A stretch of 64,000 nt of DNA from Gallionellaceae bacterium (GTDB lineage Bacteria > Pseudomonadota > Gammaproteobacteria > Burkholderiales > Gallionellaceae). Shown in pieces: positions 43,276 to 53,008 of this stretch; positions within the stretch are counted from its first letter, which is position 1; each line of letters starts with the position of its first letter. Position numbers and translations under genes: made by a program. Under the pieces are notes generated by a model. The model had not been told where the DNA came from and did not search any database. It worked only from the letters and a program-made list of their open reading frames with translations. The DNA is taken from positions 1-64,000 of the forward strand of contig JAUQWW010000044.1 of NCBI GenBank assembly GCA_030834965.1, in the 5' to 3' direction.

Positions 43276-44866
43276 ATTGTGTTGAAAAACTCGCTTTTGT
43301 TTTTTCCCTGCCACCTGACTGAATTTTTCTTTCAGTCTATTTTTTGATTTTCAGCAGATTATCGGATTGGATTTGACGGTTCTGTTGCCCCTATCTGCTT
43401 TTATGCAGGTACTACGCTTGCTTCCTGTGCTGCTGGTGTAAGCCACTTGGCCATTCGCCTCAAATTCTGCGCAGTTGCTGCTAGCAGAAACTCATCTTGC
43501 GCACCGCTGTGGCCCCGCAATCGAAGCTTGTCCAGTTTCAAGATGCGCTTGAGGTGGGCAAAGAGCATTTCGACTTTCTTGCGTTCACTTCGTGATTGTT
43601 GATATTCAGGCGTCAGGTTAATTTGGCGAGCAACGTCCCGTGCGTTTTCATGGATGCTGCGTGCGATTTTGCGAAACTCAGTGTTTGGGCAGCAACGATC
43701 CTTCTTGGGGCATGCCGCACAATCTAACTGGCTTGAACGGTAGATGATCGTATCTTCATTCGTTATTCTCTTGCGCGGCTTTTTGAAAGGACGCCAATTG
43801 CTGCGCAGTGCATGCCCCTCAGGGCATCGGTACTCGTCGGCTTGTTCATCCCACTGAAAATCACTACGCGAGAACGTGCCATCTTTGCGCTCCGACTTAT
43901 CACACACCGGAACATGCGGTTCAATCTGTTTCTCGTCCACCAGCCAGTTAAGCATGGCCGCTGATCCATAGTTAGTGTCGCCGACGAGGCGCTCTGGTTT
44001 GATATCGAACTTCTCCTCAACTCGATCAATCATCGCTCTGGTTGCATCTACTTCAGCAGCCTTGTTGACTGCAGAGGCTTCGACATCGACGATGATGCCT
44101 GCCTTGAGGTCGATCAAATAGTTTGTGCAATAAGCAAAGAAGGCAGGCCCCCCTGTCGCACCTGTCCAGGTTGCCGATGGATCAGTCGTAGAAACAAACT
44201 TGGGTATGAATGAGGGATCATTCGTTTCTTCAAGCGCATCAAGGTATTCCCTCACCGCACGGGGCGCATCTTCCGAGTGAGTCCAATTCATTGCTTCTTC
44301 GCCGGGTATGCTTTGCATGCGTTGTGCGTCCGCTTTAATAATGCTGGCATCGGTCGCAAAACCTTCACCGCGAACCAGTCCTTCGGACATGCAACGTTGC
44401 AACACACTCTCAAACAAATGACGGAAAGCGCCGCTCTCGCGAAAGCGCCCATGCCGATTCTTGGAGAATGTGGAATGATCCGGTACTGCATCTTCCAGTC
44501 CCAACTTGCAGAACCAGCGATAGGCCAGATTCAAATGCACCTCTTCACATAGCCTCCGCTCAGAGCGAATACCAAAACTGTAACCGATGACCAGCATACG
44601 AATCATCAGCTCCGGGTCAATGGAGGGGCGTCCGGTGTGGCTGTAAAACTCTGAGAGGTGTTGGCGAAGATCGCCTAGGTCAAGATACTGATCGATGCCG
44701 CGGAGGAGATGATTCTTTGGTACGTGATCTTCGAGGTTGAAAGAATAGAAAAGCCGTTCTTGGTTACTCGTCTGAAACCCCATCATGGCAAGGCTCCCAG
44801 CCTGATTTGATACGCGTTATTTTACTCCTCGCAACATCAAAAATCGAGAGAGTTTTTCAACACAAT
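43276..44866. mobile_element. IS1182-family insertion sequence
   Basis: The terminal inverted repeat ATTGTGTTGAAAAACTC is at 43276-43292 and, inverted, at 44850-44866 (17 of 17). The 1.59-kb element has one transposase gene on the minus strand. It separates the cassette-like unit from CusRS. Its ends share TGTTGAAAAACTC with the MITE at 5195-5414. I could not define a target duplication. Confidence 0.88.
43401..44783 (-). CDS. IS1182-family transposase
   Basis: 460 residues from the ATG at 44783; the ATG three bases earlier is equivalent. The N-terminus MGFQTSNQERLFYSFNLEDH and RGIDQYLDLGDLRQHL, GRPSIDPELMIRMLVIGY are typical of this family. DDE-type landmarks: EGFATDASIIKAD, ERLVGDTNYGSAAMLNW and RKKVEMLFAHLKRIL. 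A cysteine-rich insertion (CAACPKKDRCC) lies before the last motif. It looks intact and probably functional. Confidence 0.92.
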   Translation of the reverse strand: MGFQTSNQERLFYSFNLEDHVPKNHLLRGIDQYLDLGDLRQHLSEFYSHTGRPSIDPELMIRMLVIGYSFGIRSERRLCEEVHLNLAYRWFCKLGLEDAVPDHSTFSKNRHGRFRESGAFRHLFESVLQRCMSEGLVRGEGFATDASIIKADAQRMQSIPGEEAMNWTHSEDAPRAVREYLDALEETNDPSFIPKFVSTTDPSATWTGATGGPAFFAYCTNYLIDLKAGIIVDVEASAVNKAAEVDATRAMIDRVEEKFDIKPERLVGDTNYGSAAMLNWLVDEKQIEPHVPVCDKSERKDGTFSRSDFQWDEQADEYRCPEGHALRSNWRPFKKPRKRITNEDTIIYRSSQLDCAACPKKDRCCPNTEFRKIARSIHENARDVARQINLTPEYQQSRSERKKVEMLFAHLKRILKLDKLRLRGHSGAQDEFLLAATAQNLRRMAKWLTPAAQEASVVPA

Positions 44867-44972
44867 ATGTCGTGAACAGCATGTCACGAAGTGCCGCTTT
44901 CCGACATTGAAAAATCTGCTGCCGCTAAAAGGATGAGTTGCCCGATTGTGGAACTTGGCGAATTAGCGCAAT

Positions 44973-45406
44973 CGACCCTTATGCACAGTGCGCAATTATG
45001 CAAAGTTTATCGTCCGCATCGGACTTGATTGGCTATTTTGCTTGGGTTGCGAGAAGCAGGCAGAGCCTGAACTGGACATAATTTCTGCGATATGAATGTA
45101 TCGATGCGTTTCTTCTTTGCGGAAACCACGATGAATTTGACAAGCCACGCCACACCGTGACCCCACCGCTTTGACGAACTAGCGCAGCGGTTGCCTACTC
45201 GCCGTCGCGCTGATGCAGTATTGGATCTAACGCAGTTACTGTTCAATCGGCCAACTGGTAGCAGCTCTGCCACACAAGTAATTATGCAAAGTGCGCCCCG
45301 CTACAACTCCTATATGCATTGGGTCGGACGGGCCTCTTTGCTATTATCTACGCATAATTGCGAACTGTGCATAAGGGTCGTTATGCAAAGATTTGCATAA
45401 CGACCC
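44973..45406. repeat. Inverted repeat segment with perfect 32-bp palindrome
   Basis: A 29-base arm at 44973-45001 (starting CGACCCTTATGCACAG) recurs inverted at 45352-45380 with 28 of 29 matches. At the right side the palindrome GGGTCGTTATGCAAA-GA-TTTGCATAACGACCC spans 45375-45406. The motif AATTATGCAAAG occurs again internally (45281). The enclosed 350 bases hold no convincing gene. The structure looks like the ends of a recombinase-mobilised element whose gene is gone; the left outer part may have been removed when the IS1182 arrived. The rest of 44867-45522 is featureless. Confidence 0.6.
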
Positions 45407-45522
45407 CAAGCTGCCCTTGGAGTTTCCGAAAAGCAGACCTTCGACGATAGCGTGCGAAGCACCAGCACCGCCAGTAATGAGGGTGCAATCCATGGGCCTC
45501 GTTCATCGGATATATTCATATG

Positions 45523-46935
45523 TTAAATTTCACTCTGATCCGTGACAGGAAAAGTAATCTCAAAACGTGTCACCCCATCTGCAGAGAATGCCTGTATCGT
45601 TCCCCGGTGCGCCTCGACGATAGACTTCGTGATTGCAAGCCCGAGACCGGCGCTATCGCTGGCTTTCTGGCGTGAAGAATCGACTCGGTAAAATCGGTCG
45701 AACAGTCGGGGGAGATGTTCCGGCGGGATGCTCTCACCCGGATTCTCGAAAGTAAGCCGGATTCTGCCGGGCTCCTTGTCTGATCTAATGACTACCTTGA
45801 CCGCGGCGTGGCGTGGCGTATGCCTGATGGCATTTGAGAGCAAATTGCTTAAGGCCCGGCGGAGCATCAGCCTGTCGCCGCGAACGGCACCTTCTCCGAC
45901 GAGAGCCAGGCTAACGCCTTGCTCCTCAGCAAACGCTTCATAGTAGCCGAACAACTCTCGCACTTCCGTGGGCAAATCCACTGTTTCGCTGCTCGGTATG
46001 ATCAGCCCGTTGTCGGCCTTTGCCAGGAAAAGCATGTCGGCAATCATGCGTGCCAGCCGCTCGTATTCTTCCAGGTTTGAATACAGCACTTCGCGATATT
46101 CATCTGCCGGTCTTTCCCTGGATACGGCCACCTGCGTCTGTGTCATCAGATTACTGATAGGTGTCCGTAATTCATGGGCCAGATCGGACGAGAAATCAGA
46201 CAAGCGCCGGAATGAATCTTCAAGGCGGGCCAGCATTTCGTTGAAGGCAATTGCAAGGTCGGCCAGTTCTGGCGGGACAGTTTCGGGCGATAGGCGCTCG
46301 CCCAAGTGGCTGACCGAAATACCCTTGGCCACATTCGCCATCTCGCGGACTGGAACCAACCCCCGGCGTGCGGCAACCCAGCCTAGAACTACGGTTAGCA
46401 CGATGCCTGCGGCGATTGCCAGCCAGAGGTTATTGCGGAATGCATTCATGAAGGCGCGGTGATGCTCGATGTTGATCGCAAGCGCAATGATGGCCGGCGG
46501 CTGGCCGGCGATTTCAGTGACTGCTTCTGCGGAGATGCCGCGGTATGTTTCCCCCCCTTGTTTCCACATCACCAGTTTTGCATTCACGGATGGCTCTCCA
46601 AGAGGCGGCTGTTCAAGCAGGTGGGTGGCAAACCTCGCACTTGGCGAAGTGAACAACACGCGACGATCCGGCCCAAGAACTGCTACCGATAAATCGGGAT
46701 GTCCGATCAATGCGTCAGCAAGACTTTGCGGAACAGTCGCGAGATCGGATGGAGTCTGCACTTTGGTTAATGTATGGCGGACAAGTTCCAGCTTGCCGTT
46801 GAGCTCCATCAGGTCTTGTTCCTCGAAGTGTGACTCCAACAGAGTTCCGACCAGCGTGCCTACCACGAGAAGCACAATGGTCGAGGCTGTGGAAAAAAAC
46901 AGCGTCAGACGGGAAGTGATCGACTGGGGTCTCAT
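45523..46935 (-). CDS. cusS: CusS-type copper/silver sensor histidine kinase
   Basis: 470 residues. Two membrane helices (about 10-35 and 168-190) flank a periplasmic sensor domain; then HAMP ([20 protein letters not shown]), a dimerisation domain with the phospho-acceptor His in [17 protein letters not shown], and a catalytic domain with [26 protein letters not shown] and [16 protein letters not shown]. It detects periplasmic Cu(I)/Ag(I) and phosphorylates CusR. Gene overlaps cusR by 4 bases. The family also includes CzcS/IrlS; the copper assignment rests on the neighbouring copper genes. Confidence 0.9.
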   Translation of the reverse strand: MRPQSITSRLTLFFSTASTIVLLVVGTLVGTLLESHFEEQDLMELNGKLELVRHTLTKVQTPSDLATVPQSLADALIGHPDLSVAVLGPDRRVLFTSPSARFATHLLEQPPLGEPSVNAKLVMWKQGGETYRGISAEAVTEIAGQPPAIIALAINIEHHRAFMNAFRNNLWLAIAAGIVLTVVLGWVAARRGLVPVREMANVAKGISVSHLGERLSPETVPPELADLAIAFNEMLARLEDSFRRLSDFSSDLAHELRTPISNLMTQTQVAVSRERPADEYREVLYSNLEEYERLARMIADMLFLAKADNGLIIPSSETVDLPTEVRELFGYYEAFAEEQGVSLALVGEGAVRGDRLMLRRALSNLLSNAIRHTPRHAAVKVVIRSDKEPGRIRLTFENPGESIPPEHLPRLFDRFYRVDSSRQKASDSAGLGLAITKSIVEAHRGTIQAFSADGVTRFEITFPVTDQSEI

Positions 46936-47612
46936 TGCGGCTCCGGAATTTCCAGGACATATCCCATGCCCCTCAGTGTTCGGATGAGCTTGGGCTCGAA
47001 ATCATCGTCGATTTTTGCGCGCAAACGACGCATGGCGACCTCGATCACGTTGGTGTCGCTATCGAAGTTCATGTCCCATACCTGGGATGCGATCAGCGAA
47101 CGGGGCAGCACCTCCCCTTGGCGTCGCAGCAATAACTCGAGCAGAGCGAATTCCTTGGACGTGAGGTCGATACGTTTTCCTGCACGTGTCACTCTGCGCC
47201 GCAGGAGATCCAGTTCCAGATCGGCGGCCTGAAGCCGTTCCGGTTCCTTGGTCTTGCCGCGGCGCAACAACGTGCGCACCCGTGCCAGCAGTTCCGAAAA
47301 TGCGAACGGTTTGACGAGGTAATCGTCAGCGCCGAGCTCCAGCCCTTTTACCCTATCCTCGATCTGATCGCGAGCAGTGAGGAACAGCACGGGCATATGC
47401 TTGCCCCGCTGCCGGATTCGCTGGAGTACCTGCCAGCCGTCGAGCCCGGGCAACATGACATCAAGTACTACGAGATCGTAGTCGTCGGTCAACGCCAGGT
47501 GCATGCCATCGAGACCGTCGCGCACCAAGTCCACCACAAAGCCTGCCTCGGACAGACCTTGCTTCAGATAATCGCCGGTTTTCTGTTCGTCTTCGACTAT
47601 CAGGATTTTCAT
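46932..47612 (-). CDS. cusR: CusR-type response regulator
   Basis: 226 residues from the ATG at 47612 with GGAGCAAG upstream; the longer frame is less likely. OmpR/PhoB layout: [20 protein letters not shown], phosphorylation site in [36 protein letters not shown], then the winged helix ([48 protein letters not shown]). It would bind the palindrome at 47679-47694 to drive both itself and the divergent copper-binding protein gene. Confidence 0.92.
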   Translation of the reverse strand: MKILIVEDEQKTGDYLKQGLSEAGFVVDLVRDGLDGMHLALTDDYDLVVLDVMLPGLDGWQVLQRIRQRGKHMPVLFLTARDQIEDRVKGLELGADDYLVKPFAFSELLARVRTLLRRGKTKEPERLQAADLELDLLRRRVTRAGKRIDLTSKEFALLELLLRRQGEVLPRSLIASQVWDMNFDSDTNVIEVAMRRLRAKIDDDFEPKLIRTLRGMGYVLEIPEPQ

Positions 47613-47678
47613 CTTGCTCCAATCAGATATTTGTTCAGCATGCTTATTGTGCACGGACTTAAGGAACAGTTCACGAAG

Positions 47679-47694
47679 ATTACAAACTTGTAAT
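47679..47694. promoter_or_regulatory. CusR/CopR-type box
   Basis: ATTACAAACTTGTAAT is a perfect palindrome (ATTACAA-AC-TTGTAAT) in the intergenic region between divergent cusR and the CusF-like gene, 67 bases from the cusR start. This arrangement matches binding boxes of CusR/CopR-type regulators. Confidence 0.68.
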
Positions 47695-47781
47695 GTTGCT
47701 GTCAGCTACCAGTAAAGGGCCTAAGAGCACAATGGTAACCGTCAAAAGGATGCAAGCATCAAGCAACGCATTACCTTCTGG

Positions 47782-47795
47782 CTGACATCTGTCAG
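47782..47795. promoter_or_regulatory. Second palindrome upstream of the CusF-like gene
   Basis: CTGACATCTGTCAG is symmetric (CTGACA-TC-TGTCAG) with the same 2-base centre as the box at 47679. It is 38 bases before the CusF-like ATG, close to the likely promoter. It could be a weaker CusR site or a separate operator. Confidence 0.4.
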
Positions 47796-47832
47796 TTTTC
47801 GTTTTTTTTATTTGAAATTAGGAGCCTTAACC

Positions 47833-48204
47833 ATGAAACACCAAACCATCAACAAAATGATCGCCACCCTTGCCATCTGCGGTATCGGTTTCATTTCCGC
47901 TTCCGCCATCGCCGGGCCCAGTTATGCCGCCGATACGGACGAATCCCATCATGCCGGAACTGACACGCAGAAAAGTTATGCCGTTAAAGGCGAAGTGGTT
48001 GCCATCGATCAGGGCGCCGGCAAGGTGAAACTGCGGCATGAGGCTATCCCCGAACTGGGTTGGTCTGCCATGACGATGAATTTCGCCGTCGCGGACAAGG
48101 GGCTAATGGGGGAGGTGAAGTCCGGCGACAAAGTCAGCTTCAGGATTGCCAAGGACCAGTCGACCGGCCAGTATGTGATCCGGACATTGCAGGTCGCTCA
48201 ATAG
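47833..48204 (+). CDS. CusF-like periplasmic copper-binding protein
   Basis: 123 residues from the ATG at 47833 (TAGGAG upstream). Signal peptide to about residue 33 (ASAIAGPSYAAD). The mature protein is a small beta-barrel (CusF-type OB fold): SYAVKGEVVAIDQGAGKVKL, then RHEAIPELGWSAMTMNFAV with the W and two Mets plus His that bind Cu(I) in CusF, and SGDKVSFRI. It would pass copper to an efflux pump. Divergent from cusR and likely CusR-controlled. Confidence 0.88.
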   Translation: MKHQTINKMIATLAICGIGFISASAIAGPSYAADTDESHHAGTDTQKSYAVKGEVVAIDQGAGKVKLRHEAIPELGWSAMTMNFAVADKGLMGEVKSGDKVSFRIAKDQSTGQYVIRTLQVAQ

Positions 48205-48687
48205 GCTGCACCTGATCGTCAGGCTGATCATGGATGTGTGCAGGCAGGGTTGTCGGTACCCCGCGCCAATGCTCGTCACTGCTGGAACCATACCTGCCGT
48301 ATTGAGGTATGAGGTAAACGATGTCTTAACATCAATCACTAAGGCAGCTCTCATAAGGAATATTTCGTTAGTCGCATCAGTCGGCCCAATTGGAATGGGT
48401 GGCATGCTGTCTTTGGTAACAATTCGCAAAGGCCTCGCCAAGAATGATTACAAGAATCACGGCTGGCACAAACATCCCACGGCTACAATGACCTGCGGAT
48501 GGGCAAGTTACGACAAAGCGATGCTGGCAGTTTCTGATGAGTTCGACAAGATCATCGTGCCCCAGCCTAGCGAAACTTTGCTGAAGGTGCGGAATGGTGG
48601 TTCGCATGCAGGGTATTGGCTTGCGCGAATGTCATCGACCGTTGATTCAGGTAGTTTTTATTAATACGTCTTCTGGAAAGAGTAAAA
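48205..48687. other. Stretch without a supported gene
   Basis: 480 bases between the CusF-like gene and the DUF2231 gene. One frame of 144 codons from 48230 exists, but its composition is unlike a known family and it lacks a start signal. No terminator with a T-run or repeat was found. Confidence 0.4.
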
Positions 48688-49374
48688 ATGATAGCAATTA
48701 TTCCCAATTGGCATCCGCTCTTCGTCCACTTCACGGTGGCCCTGTTGATCATCGCCGCAACAATCCACCTGCTGTCCCATTTCTTGCCAAACGGCGAGCT
48801 GGCCAGTCAATTGACGATAGTCGCACGCTGGAACCTGTGGCTCGGCGTCGGGCTCACCCTGCTCACCGTGGCAGCGGGCTGGTATGCCTATAACACGGTC
48901 GGTCATGACGCGACCTCGCACATCGCCATGACTGAACACCGCAACTGGGCGATGGTCACGCTCGCGCTGTTTCTTAGTGTCGCGGGCTGGGAGTATTACC
49001 TGACGCGCCGGGGCAAAGGCCGGGGCTGGCTGTTCACTGGCTTGCTGGTAATCGCGGCAGGCTTGTTACTGTCCACCGCATGGCATGGTGGCGAACTGGT
49101 TTACCGCTATGGCTTGGGTGTGATGTCCATCCCCAAACCGGAGGGCCTGGGCCATATTCATGAGCACGGCGAAGGACATGGCGACATGCCTGTGCAAGGT
49201 GAAGATACGCCACATGAGGATGGGCCTGCCCATAGCCACGATGACACGGCAAACGGCGAACATCCACATGATGCGGAACCCGGTCGTAAAACCCCCGCTG
49301 CGGACAGCGCAGGCACGGCGCCCAGAAAGGCTGGGCATATCCATGCGCCCGAGACGCCGCCGCACAAGGATTAA
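48688..49374 (+). CDS. DUF2231-like membrane protein with His-rich tail
   Basis: 228 residues. Four hydrophobic helices (NWHPLFVHFTVALLIIAATI, WLGVGLTLLTVAAGWYAY, WAMVTLALFLSVAGWEYYL, LLVIAAGLLLSTAWHGGELV) with WHP and FVHF at the start, as in DUF2231. The C-terminal 80 residues are rich in His, Asp and Gly (HIHEHGEGHGD, HSHDDTANGEHPHD), probably a periplasmic metal-binding arm. DUF2231 proteins often accompany copper or heme-related genes. The ATG at 48688 has AAGAG upstream. Confidence 0.75.
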   Translation: MIAIIPNWHPLFVHFTVALLIIAATIHLLSHFLPNGELASQLTIVARWNLWLGVGLTLLTVAAGWYAYNTVGHDATSHIAMTEHRNWAMVTLALFLSVAGWEYYLTRRGKGRGWLFTGLLVIAAGLLLSTAWHGGELVYRYGLGVMSIPKPEGLGHIHEHGEGHGDMPVQGEDTPHEDGPAHSHDDTANGEHPHDAEPGRKTPAADSAGTAPRKAGHIHAPETPPHKD

Positions 49375-49512
49375 CATGATGTAAAAGCAGATTGGGATAG
49401 TCGCCCTGTTGTTGGCTGGCGTGGTGCCGCTGCCACTGTCGGCGCAGCCAATGGCGAGGCAAAAATTGTCGCGCATCATCAATATTCTTTTCTGATTGGA
49501 GGACAGCTCTTT

Positions 49513-51213
49513 ATGAAACGTCATTCTTCACTTTCTTTCGCCGCGCCGGATTTGTCGCGCCGGCGATTTGTTCAGGGGCTTGCGGCGGGTGGCGTTCTGC
49601 TGGGCCTGTCGTCGGTCATCAAGCCGGCCTGGGCTCTCGCCACGGACACTGGCCGTGCCTCGGTGCTCACCGGTACCGAATTTGATCTCGTTATCGCCGA
49701 GTCGCCGGTCAACTTTACCGGCAAACCGCGCATGGCCACCACGATCAACGGTTCGATTCCGGCGCCCACGCTGCGCTGGCGCGAAGGGGATACGGTTACC
49801 ATCCGCGTGACCAACAAGCTGCGCGAGGCCACCTCCCTCCACTGGCACGGCATCATCCTGCCCTATCAGATGGACGGTGTGCCCGGTATCAGCTATGCCG
49901 GCATCGCGCCGGGCGAGACATTCACCTATCAATTCAAGGTGCGGCAATCGGGCACATATTGGTATCACTCGCACTCTGGCTCACAGGAACAGACTGGCAT
50001 GTATGGCGCGATCATCATCGAGCCAGCGGGTGGCGAATCAATCCGGGCCGAACGCGATTATGTGGTGCATCTGTCTGACTGGACCGATGAAGACCCGATG
50101 CGCATCTTTGCCAAGCTCAAGACTCAGAGCGACCACTACAATTACAACAAACCAACAGTAGTAGATTTCTTTCGCGATGCTTCGCGCGACGGGTACAAAG
50201 CCGCGCTCGACAAACGCAAGATGTGGAACGAGATGCGCATGAACCCGACCGATCTGGCGGACCTGTCGGCGCACACGCTGACCTATCTGATGAATGGCAC
50301 GACCCCAGCAGGCAACTGGACAGGCCTGTTCCGATCAGGAGAAAAGGTGAGGCTGCGCTTCATCAACGGCGCGGGCAACACCTTCTATGATGTGCGTATC
50401 CCGGGTCTCAAGCTCACCGTCGTGCAGGCCGATGGCCAGAACGTCGAGCCCGTCACTGTGGACGAATTCCGCTTTGGCCCAGGCGAAACCTATGACGTGA
50501 TCGTCGAACCCAGGGACGACGCATACACGATCTTTGCCCAGACTATGGATCGCACCGGCTACGCGCGCGGCACCCTCGCAGTGCGCGCAGGGCTCGCCGC
50601 TACGGTACCGGGCTTGGACAAACCCGAATGGTTGACCATGACAGACATGATGGGTGCTATGGCCGGCATGGATGGCATGGATATGAGCGGTGCCAGCAAC
50701 GGCCATGCCAGCACAGAGTATGGCCCGAGCACTGACATGCGCGTGGACATGCCACGCACCAACCTGGACGATCCCGGCGTCGGCCTGCGCAACAACGGCC
50801 GCCGTGTGCTCACGCTGGCCGATCTATCCACCATCGGCGGGCCGCTCGATACGCGCGGCCCCGAGCGCGAGATCGAACTGCATCTGACCGGCAACATGGA
50901 GCGCTACACATGGTCGCTCGACGGTCTCGAGTTCGGAAAATCCACTCCAGTGCATTTCCGTCACGGCGAGCGGCTGCGTGTCATCCTGCGCAACGACACC
51001 ATGATGACCCACCCCATGCACCTGCATGGCATGTGGAGCGAACTGGAAAGTCCGGACGGACGTTTCCAGGCACGCCGACATACCCTTCCCGTGCAACCGG
51101 CGCAACGTATCAGTTTCCTTGTTAACGCCGACGCGATCGGCCGTTGGGCTTGGCATTGCCACCTGATGTTCCATATGGATGCAGGCATGTTCCGCGAAGT
51201 GGTGGTGGCGTAA
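49513..51213 (+). CDS. copA: CopA-type multicopper oxidase (copper resistance)
   Basis: 566 residues with a twin-arginine signal (SRRRFVQGLAAGGVLLGL). Three cupredoxin domains carry the copper ligands: TSLHWHGIILPYQMDG, GTYWYHSHSGSQEQTG, and at the C-terminus MMTHPMHLHGMWSE and GRWAWHCHLMFHMDAGMF. A Met-rich insert (MTDMMGAMAGMDGMDMSG) between domains is typical of CopA/PcoA. It oxidises Cu(I) in the periplasm to the less toxic Cu(II). The gene has GGAGG upstream and is followed after 27 bases by copB. Confidence 0.95.
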   Translation: MKRHSSLSFAAPDLSRRRFVQGLAAGGVLLGLSSVIKPAWALATDTGRASVLTGTEFDLVIAESPVNFTGKPRMATTINGSIPAPTLRWREGDTVTIRVTNKLREATSLHWHGIILPYQMDGVPGISYAGIAPGETFTYQFKVRQSGTYWYHSHSGSQEQTGMYGAIIIEPAGGESIRAERDYVVHLSDWTDEDPMRIFAKLKTQSDHYNYNKPTVVDFFRDASRDGYKAALDKRKMWNEMRMNPTDLADLSAHTLTYLMNGTTPAGNWTGLFRSGEKVRLRFINGAGNTFYDVRIPGLKLTVVQADGQNVEPVTVDEFRFGPGETYDVIVEPRDDAYTIFAQTMDRTGYARGTLAVRAGLAATVPGLDKPEWLTMTDMMGAMAGMDGMDMSGASNGHASTEYGPSTDMRVDMPRTNLDDPGVGLRNNGRRVLTLADLSTIGGPLDTRGPEREIELHLTGNMERYTWSLDGLEFGKSTPVHFRHGERLRVILRNDTMMTHPMHLHGMWSELESPDGRFQARRHTLPVQPAQRISFLVNADAIGRWAWHCHLMFHMDAGMFREVVVA

Positions 51214-51240
51214 GAGGTGCAGACTCACAATAGGAAAACG

Positions 51241-52131
51241 ATGATGAATACACGAATGAAATGGATAGCGGCCGCCATCGCTGCGTTGAGTCTTTCCCAG
51301 GCATGGGCACAGGATCAAAGTACAGCATCTGAGGCCAGCGCGAAAGCGAAAGAAATGCAGGGCATGGATCATGGCAGCATGTCCATGCAGGAGGGGGCAA
51401 CCCCGACCGATACCCGCGACCCGCACGCCTATTCTGGTGGCTACATCCTCGAGTCAGGTCCGTATGCGCTCCCCGGGCCGCGACAACTGCGCCTCGCCGA
51501 CGAACACAACTTTGGCGCGCTGCTCGTCAATCGGCTGGAGCGGGTCTACACCAGTGACAACAACGCCACCGCTTACGATGTACAAGCCTGGTACGGCCGG
51601 GATTACGAGCGACTAGTCATCAAAGCCGAGGGCGACGTCGCCCAAGGAAAATTGCAGGATTCCCGGACAGAATTGCTATGGGGCCATGCCATTGCCAGTT
51701 TCTGGGATGCGCAACTGGGTGTGCGCCACGACGGCGGAGCAGGACCGAATCGGGGCTGGTTGGCTTTCGGCGTCCAGGGTCTGGCCCCATACTGGTTCGA
51801 TATGGATGCCACGGCTTATGTGGGTGACAACGGCAAGACCGCACTGCACCTGGGCACGGAATACGAATTGCTGTTCACGCAGAAACTCATACTGCAACCA
51901 CGCGTTGAGATCAATTTGTACGGCAGGAGCGACCCGGCGCGGAATATCGGCAGCGGACTGTCGGATGCGCAAGCCGGTTTGCGTCTCAGATACGAATTTA
52001 CCCGCGAGTTCGCACCGTATGCGGGTATCGAATGGGCTGGCAAGTTTGGTGAGACCGCCGATTTTTCGAGTGCAGCGGGAGCAAAGAACAGCGAGACGCG
52101 CTGGGTCGCCGGTGTGCGGTTCTGGTTCTGA
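51241..52131 (+). CDS. copB: CopB-type outer-membrane copper resistance protein
   Basis: 296 residues from the ATG at 51241 (AGGAAAA upstream); a GTG at 51217 is less likely. Signal peptide to about residue 22 (LSLSQAWAQD), then a Met/His-rich segment (MQGMDHGSMSMQEG) and a beta-barrel-like region with the family phrases LLVNRLERVYT, YERLVIKAEGDV, LWGHAIASFWDAQLG, RGWLAFGVQGLAPYWF. The final residue is Phe, usual for outer-membrane barrels. It works with CopA in binding or transporting copper. Confidence 0.92.
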   Translation: MMNTRMKWIAAAIAALSLSQAWAQDQSTASEASAKAKEMQGMDHGSMSMQEGATPTDTRDPHAYSGGYILESGPYALPGPRQLRLADEHNFGALLVNRLERVYTSDNNATAYDVQAWYGRDYERLVIKAEGDVAQGKLQDSRTELLWGHAIASFWDAQLGVRHDGGAGPNRGWLAFGVQGLAPYWFDMDATAYVGDNGKTALHLGTEYELLFTQKLILQPRVEINLYGRSDPARNIGSGLSDAQAGLRLRYEFTREFAPYAGIEWAGKFGETADFSSAAGAKNSETRWVAGVRFWF

Positions 52132-52358
52132 CGGAAGAGGGGGAGAACCCAAGGCCGGCTGACCTGATAGCAAGGTTCAGGTATCCCCCAGGATCACGCG
52201 GTTGACGTGAGAGTAATGGCACTACCCCAGATCACTCACGACCAATCAAGTAAGTATATGTTCGATAACGCACAGAACAATCTGGACTTTCAATGTAAAA
52301 GCAACCATGTGAGTCTTGGATTTGAAGGTTTCTGATCAGTTCATTTTTTGGTGAATAG

Positions 52359-52468
52359 GATGAAAAACCCGCAAGACATGGACAAACAAATGGCTTCATG
52401 CAGGAAGGCATGCTGAAGACGCACCAGCATGTGCAGGCCATCCTGAAAAGATGGATCGCCAAGCTGTA
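52359..52468 (+). pseudogene. Remnant of a Met/His-rich copper-associated protein
   Basis: Frames here read MKNPQDMDKQMAS and, after a one-base shift, MQEGMLKTHQHVQAILKR to a TAA. The style (MQEGMLKTHQH) resembles the C-terminus of Met-rich periplasmic proteins seen beside copB. No complete gene is left. The rest of the 52132-52647 gap holds no feature I can support. Confidence 0.45.
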
Positions 52469-52647
52469 AGGGATGCCGGGTTTGGTGAAAACTGTTATGT
52501 ATCCTGAATAGCTATACCAGGATGCTGCAACACGGAGTCCATCAGTAGTGAAATTTGTACAGCCGTAAGTTGGAGCAGTACTTGTTTGGCGCCACCTGGC
52601 CCGCTGTAAAACACCCTTCTATCAACCTCAACGTGGAGACTTAAAAA

Positions 52648-53001
52648 ATGAAAAAATCACTTCTCATAGCTGTGCTGGCCACCCTGCCATTATCCATGCC
52701 CCTTGCCTGGGCGGAGGAGTCCCATCATGCCGACAAGGACAAGAAACCGGCAGCGGCCATGACAGACAAAGAAAAACAGATGCAGATGAGCAAGATGCAG
52801 GAGCACATGCTACGGATGCACGAGCAGATGCACAAGATCATGGATGCGAAAAATCCGCAGGAGCGCGAACGGCTCATGCAAGAGCACTCAAAGATGATGC
52901 AGGACAACATGCAAATGATGCAGGGCATGATGAGCGGACACGGAATGATGGGTGGTGATGCCAAGGGCGGCAAGATGGATGGCGGTATGAAAGGCATGTA
53001 A
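52648..53001 (+). CDS. Met-rich exported protein of the copper cluster
   Basis: 117 residues. A signal peptide (LLIAVLATLPLSMPLAWA) leads to EESHHADKDKK and then an extremely Met-rich helical stretch (KQMQMSKMQEHMLRMHEQM, MMQDNMQMMQGMM) and a Gly/Met tail. Such proteins may chelate Cu(I) through thioethers. A strong hairpin follows the stop. Its function is inferred from composition and position. Confidence 0.7.
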   Translation: MKKSLLIAVLATLPLSMPLAWAEESHHADKDKKPAAAMTDKEKQMQMSKMQEHMLRMHEQMHKIMDAKNPQERERLMQEHSKMMQDNMQMMQGMMSGHGMMGGDAKGGKMDGGMKGM

Positions 53002-53008
53002 GGACACG

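Noticed and set aside
45007-45273. 88-codon minus-strand frame inside the inverted-repeat segment
   Set aside because: No family resemblance to recombinases or other proteins; basic, low-complexity composition.
48230-48664. 144-codon frame after the CusF-like gene
   Set aside because: Unusual amino acid make-up, no start signal and no link to a known family.
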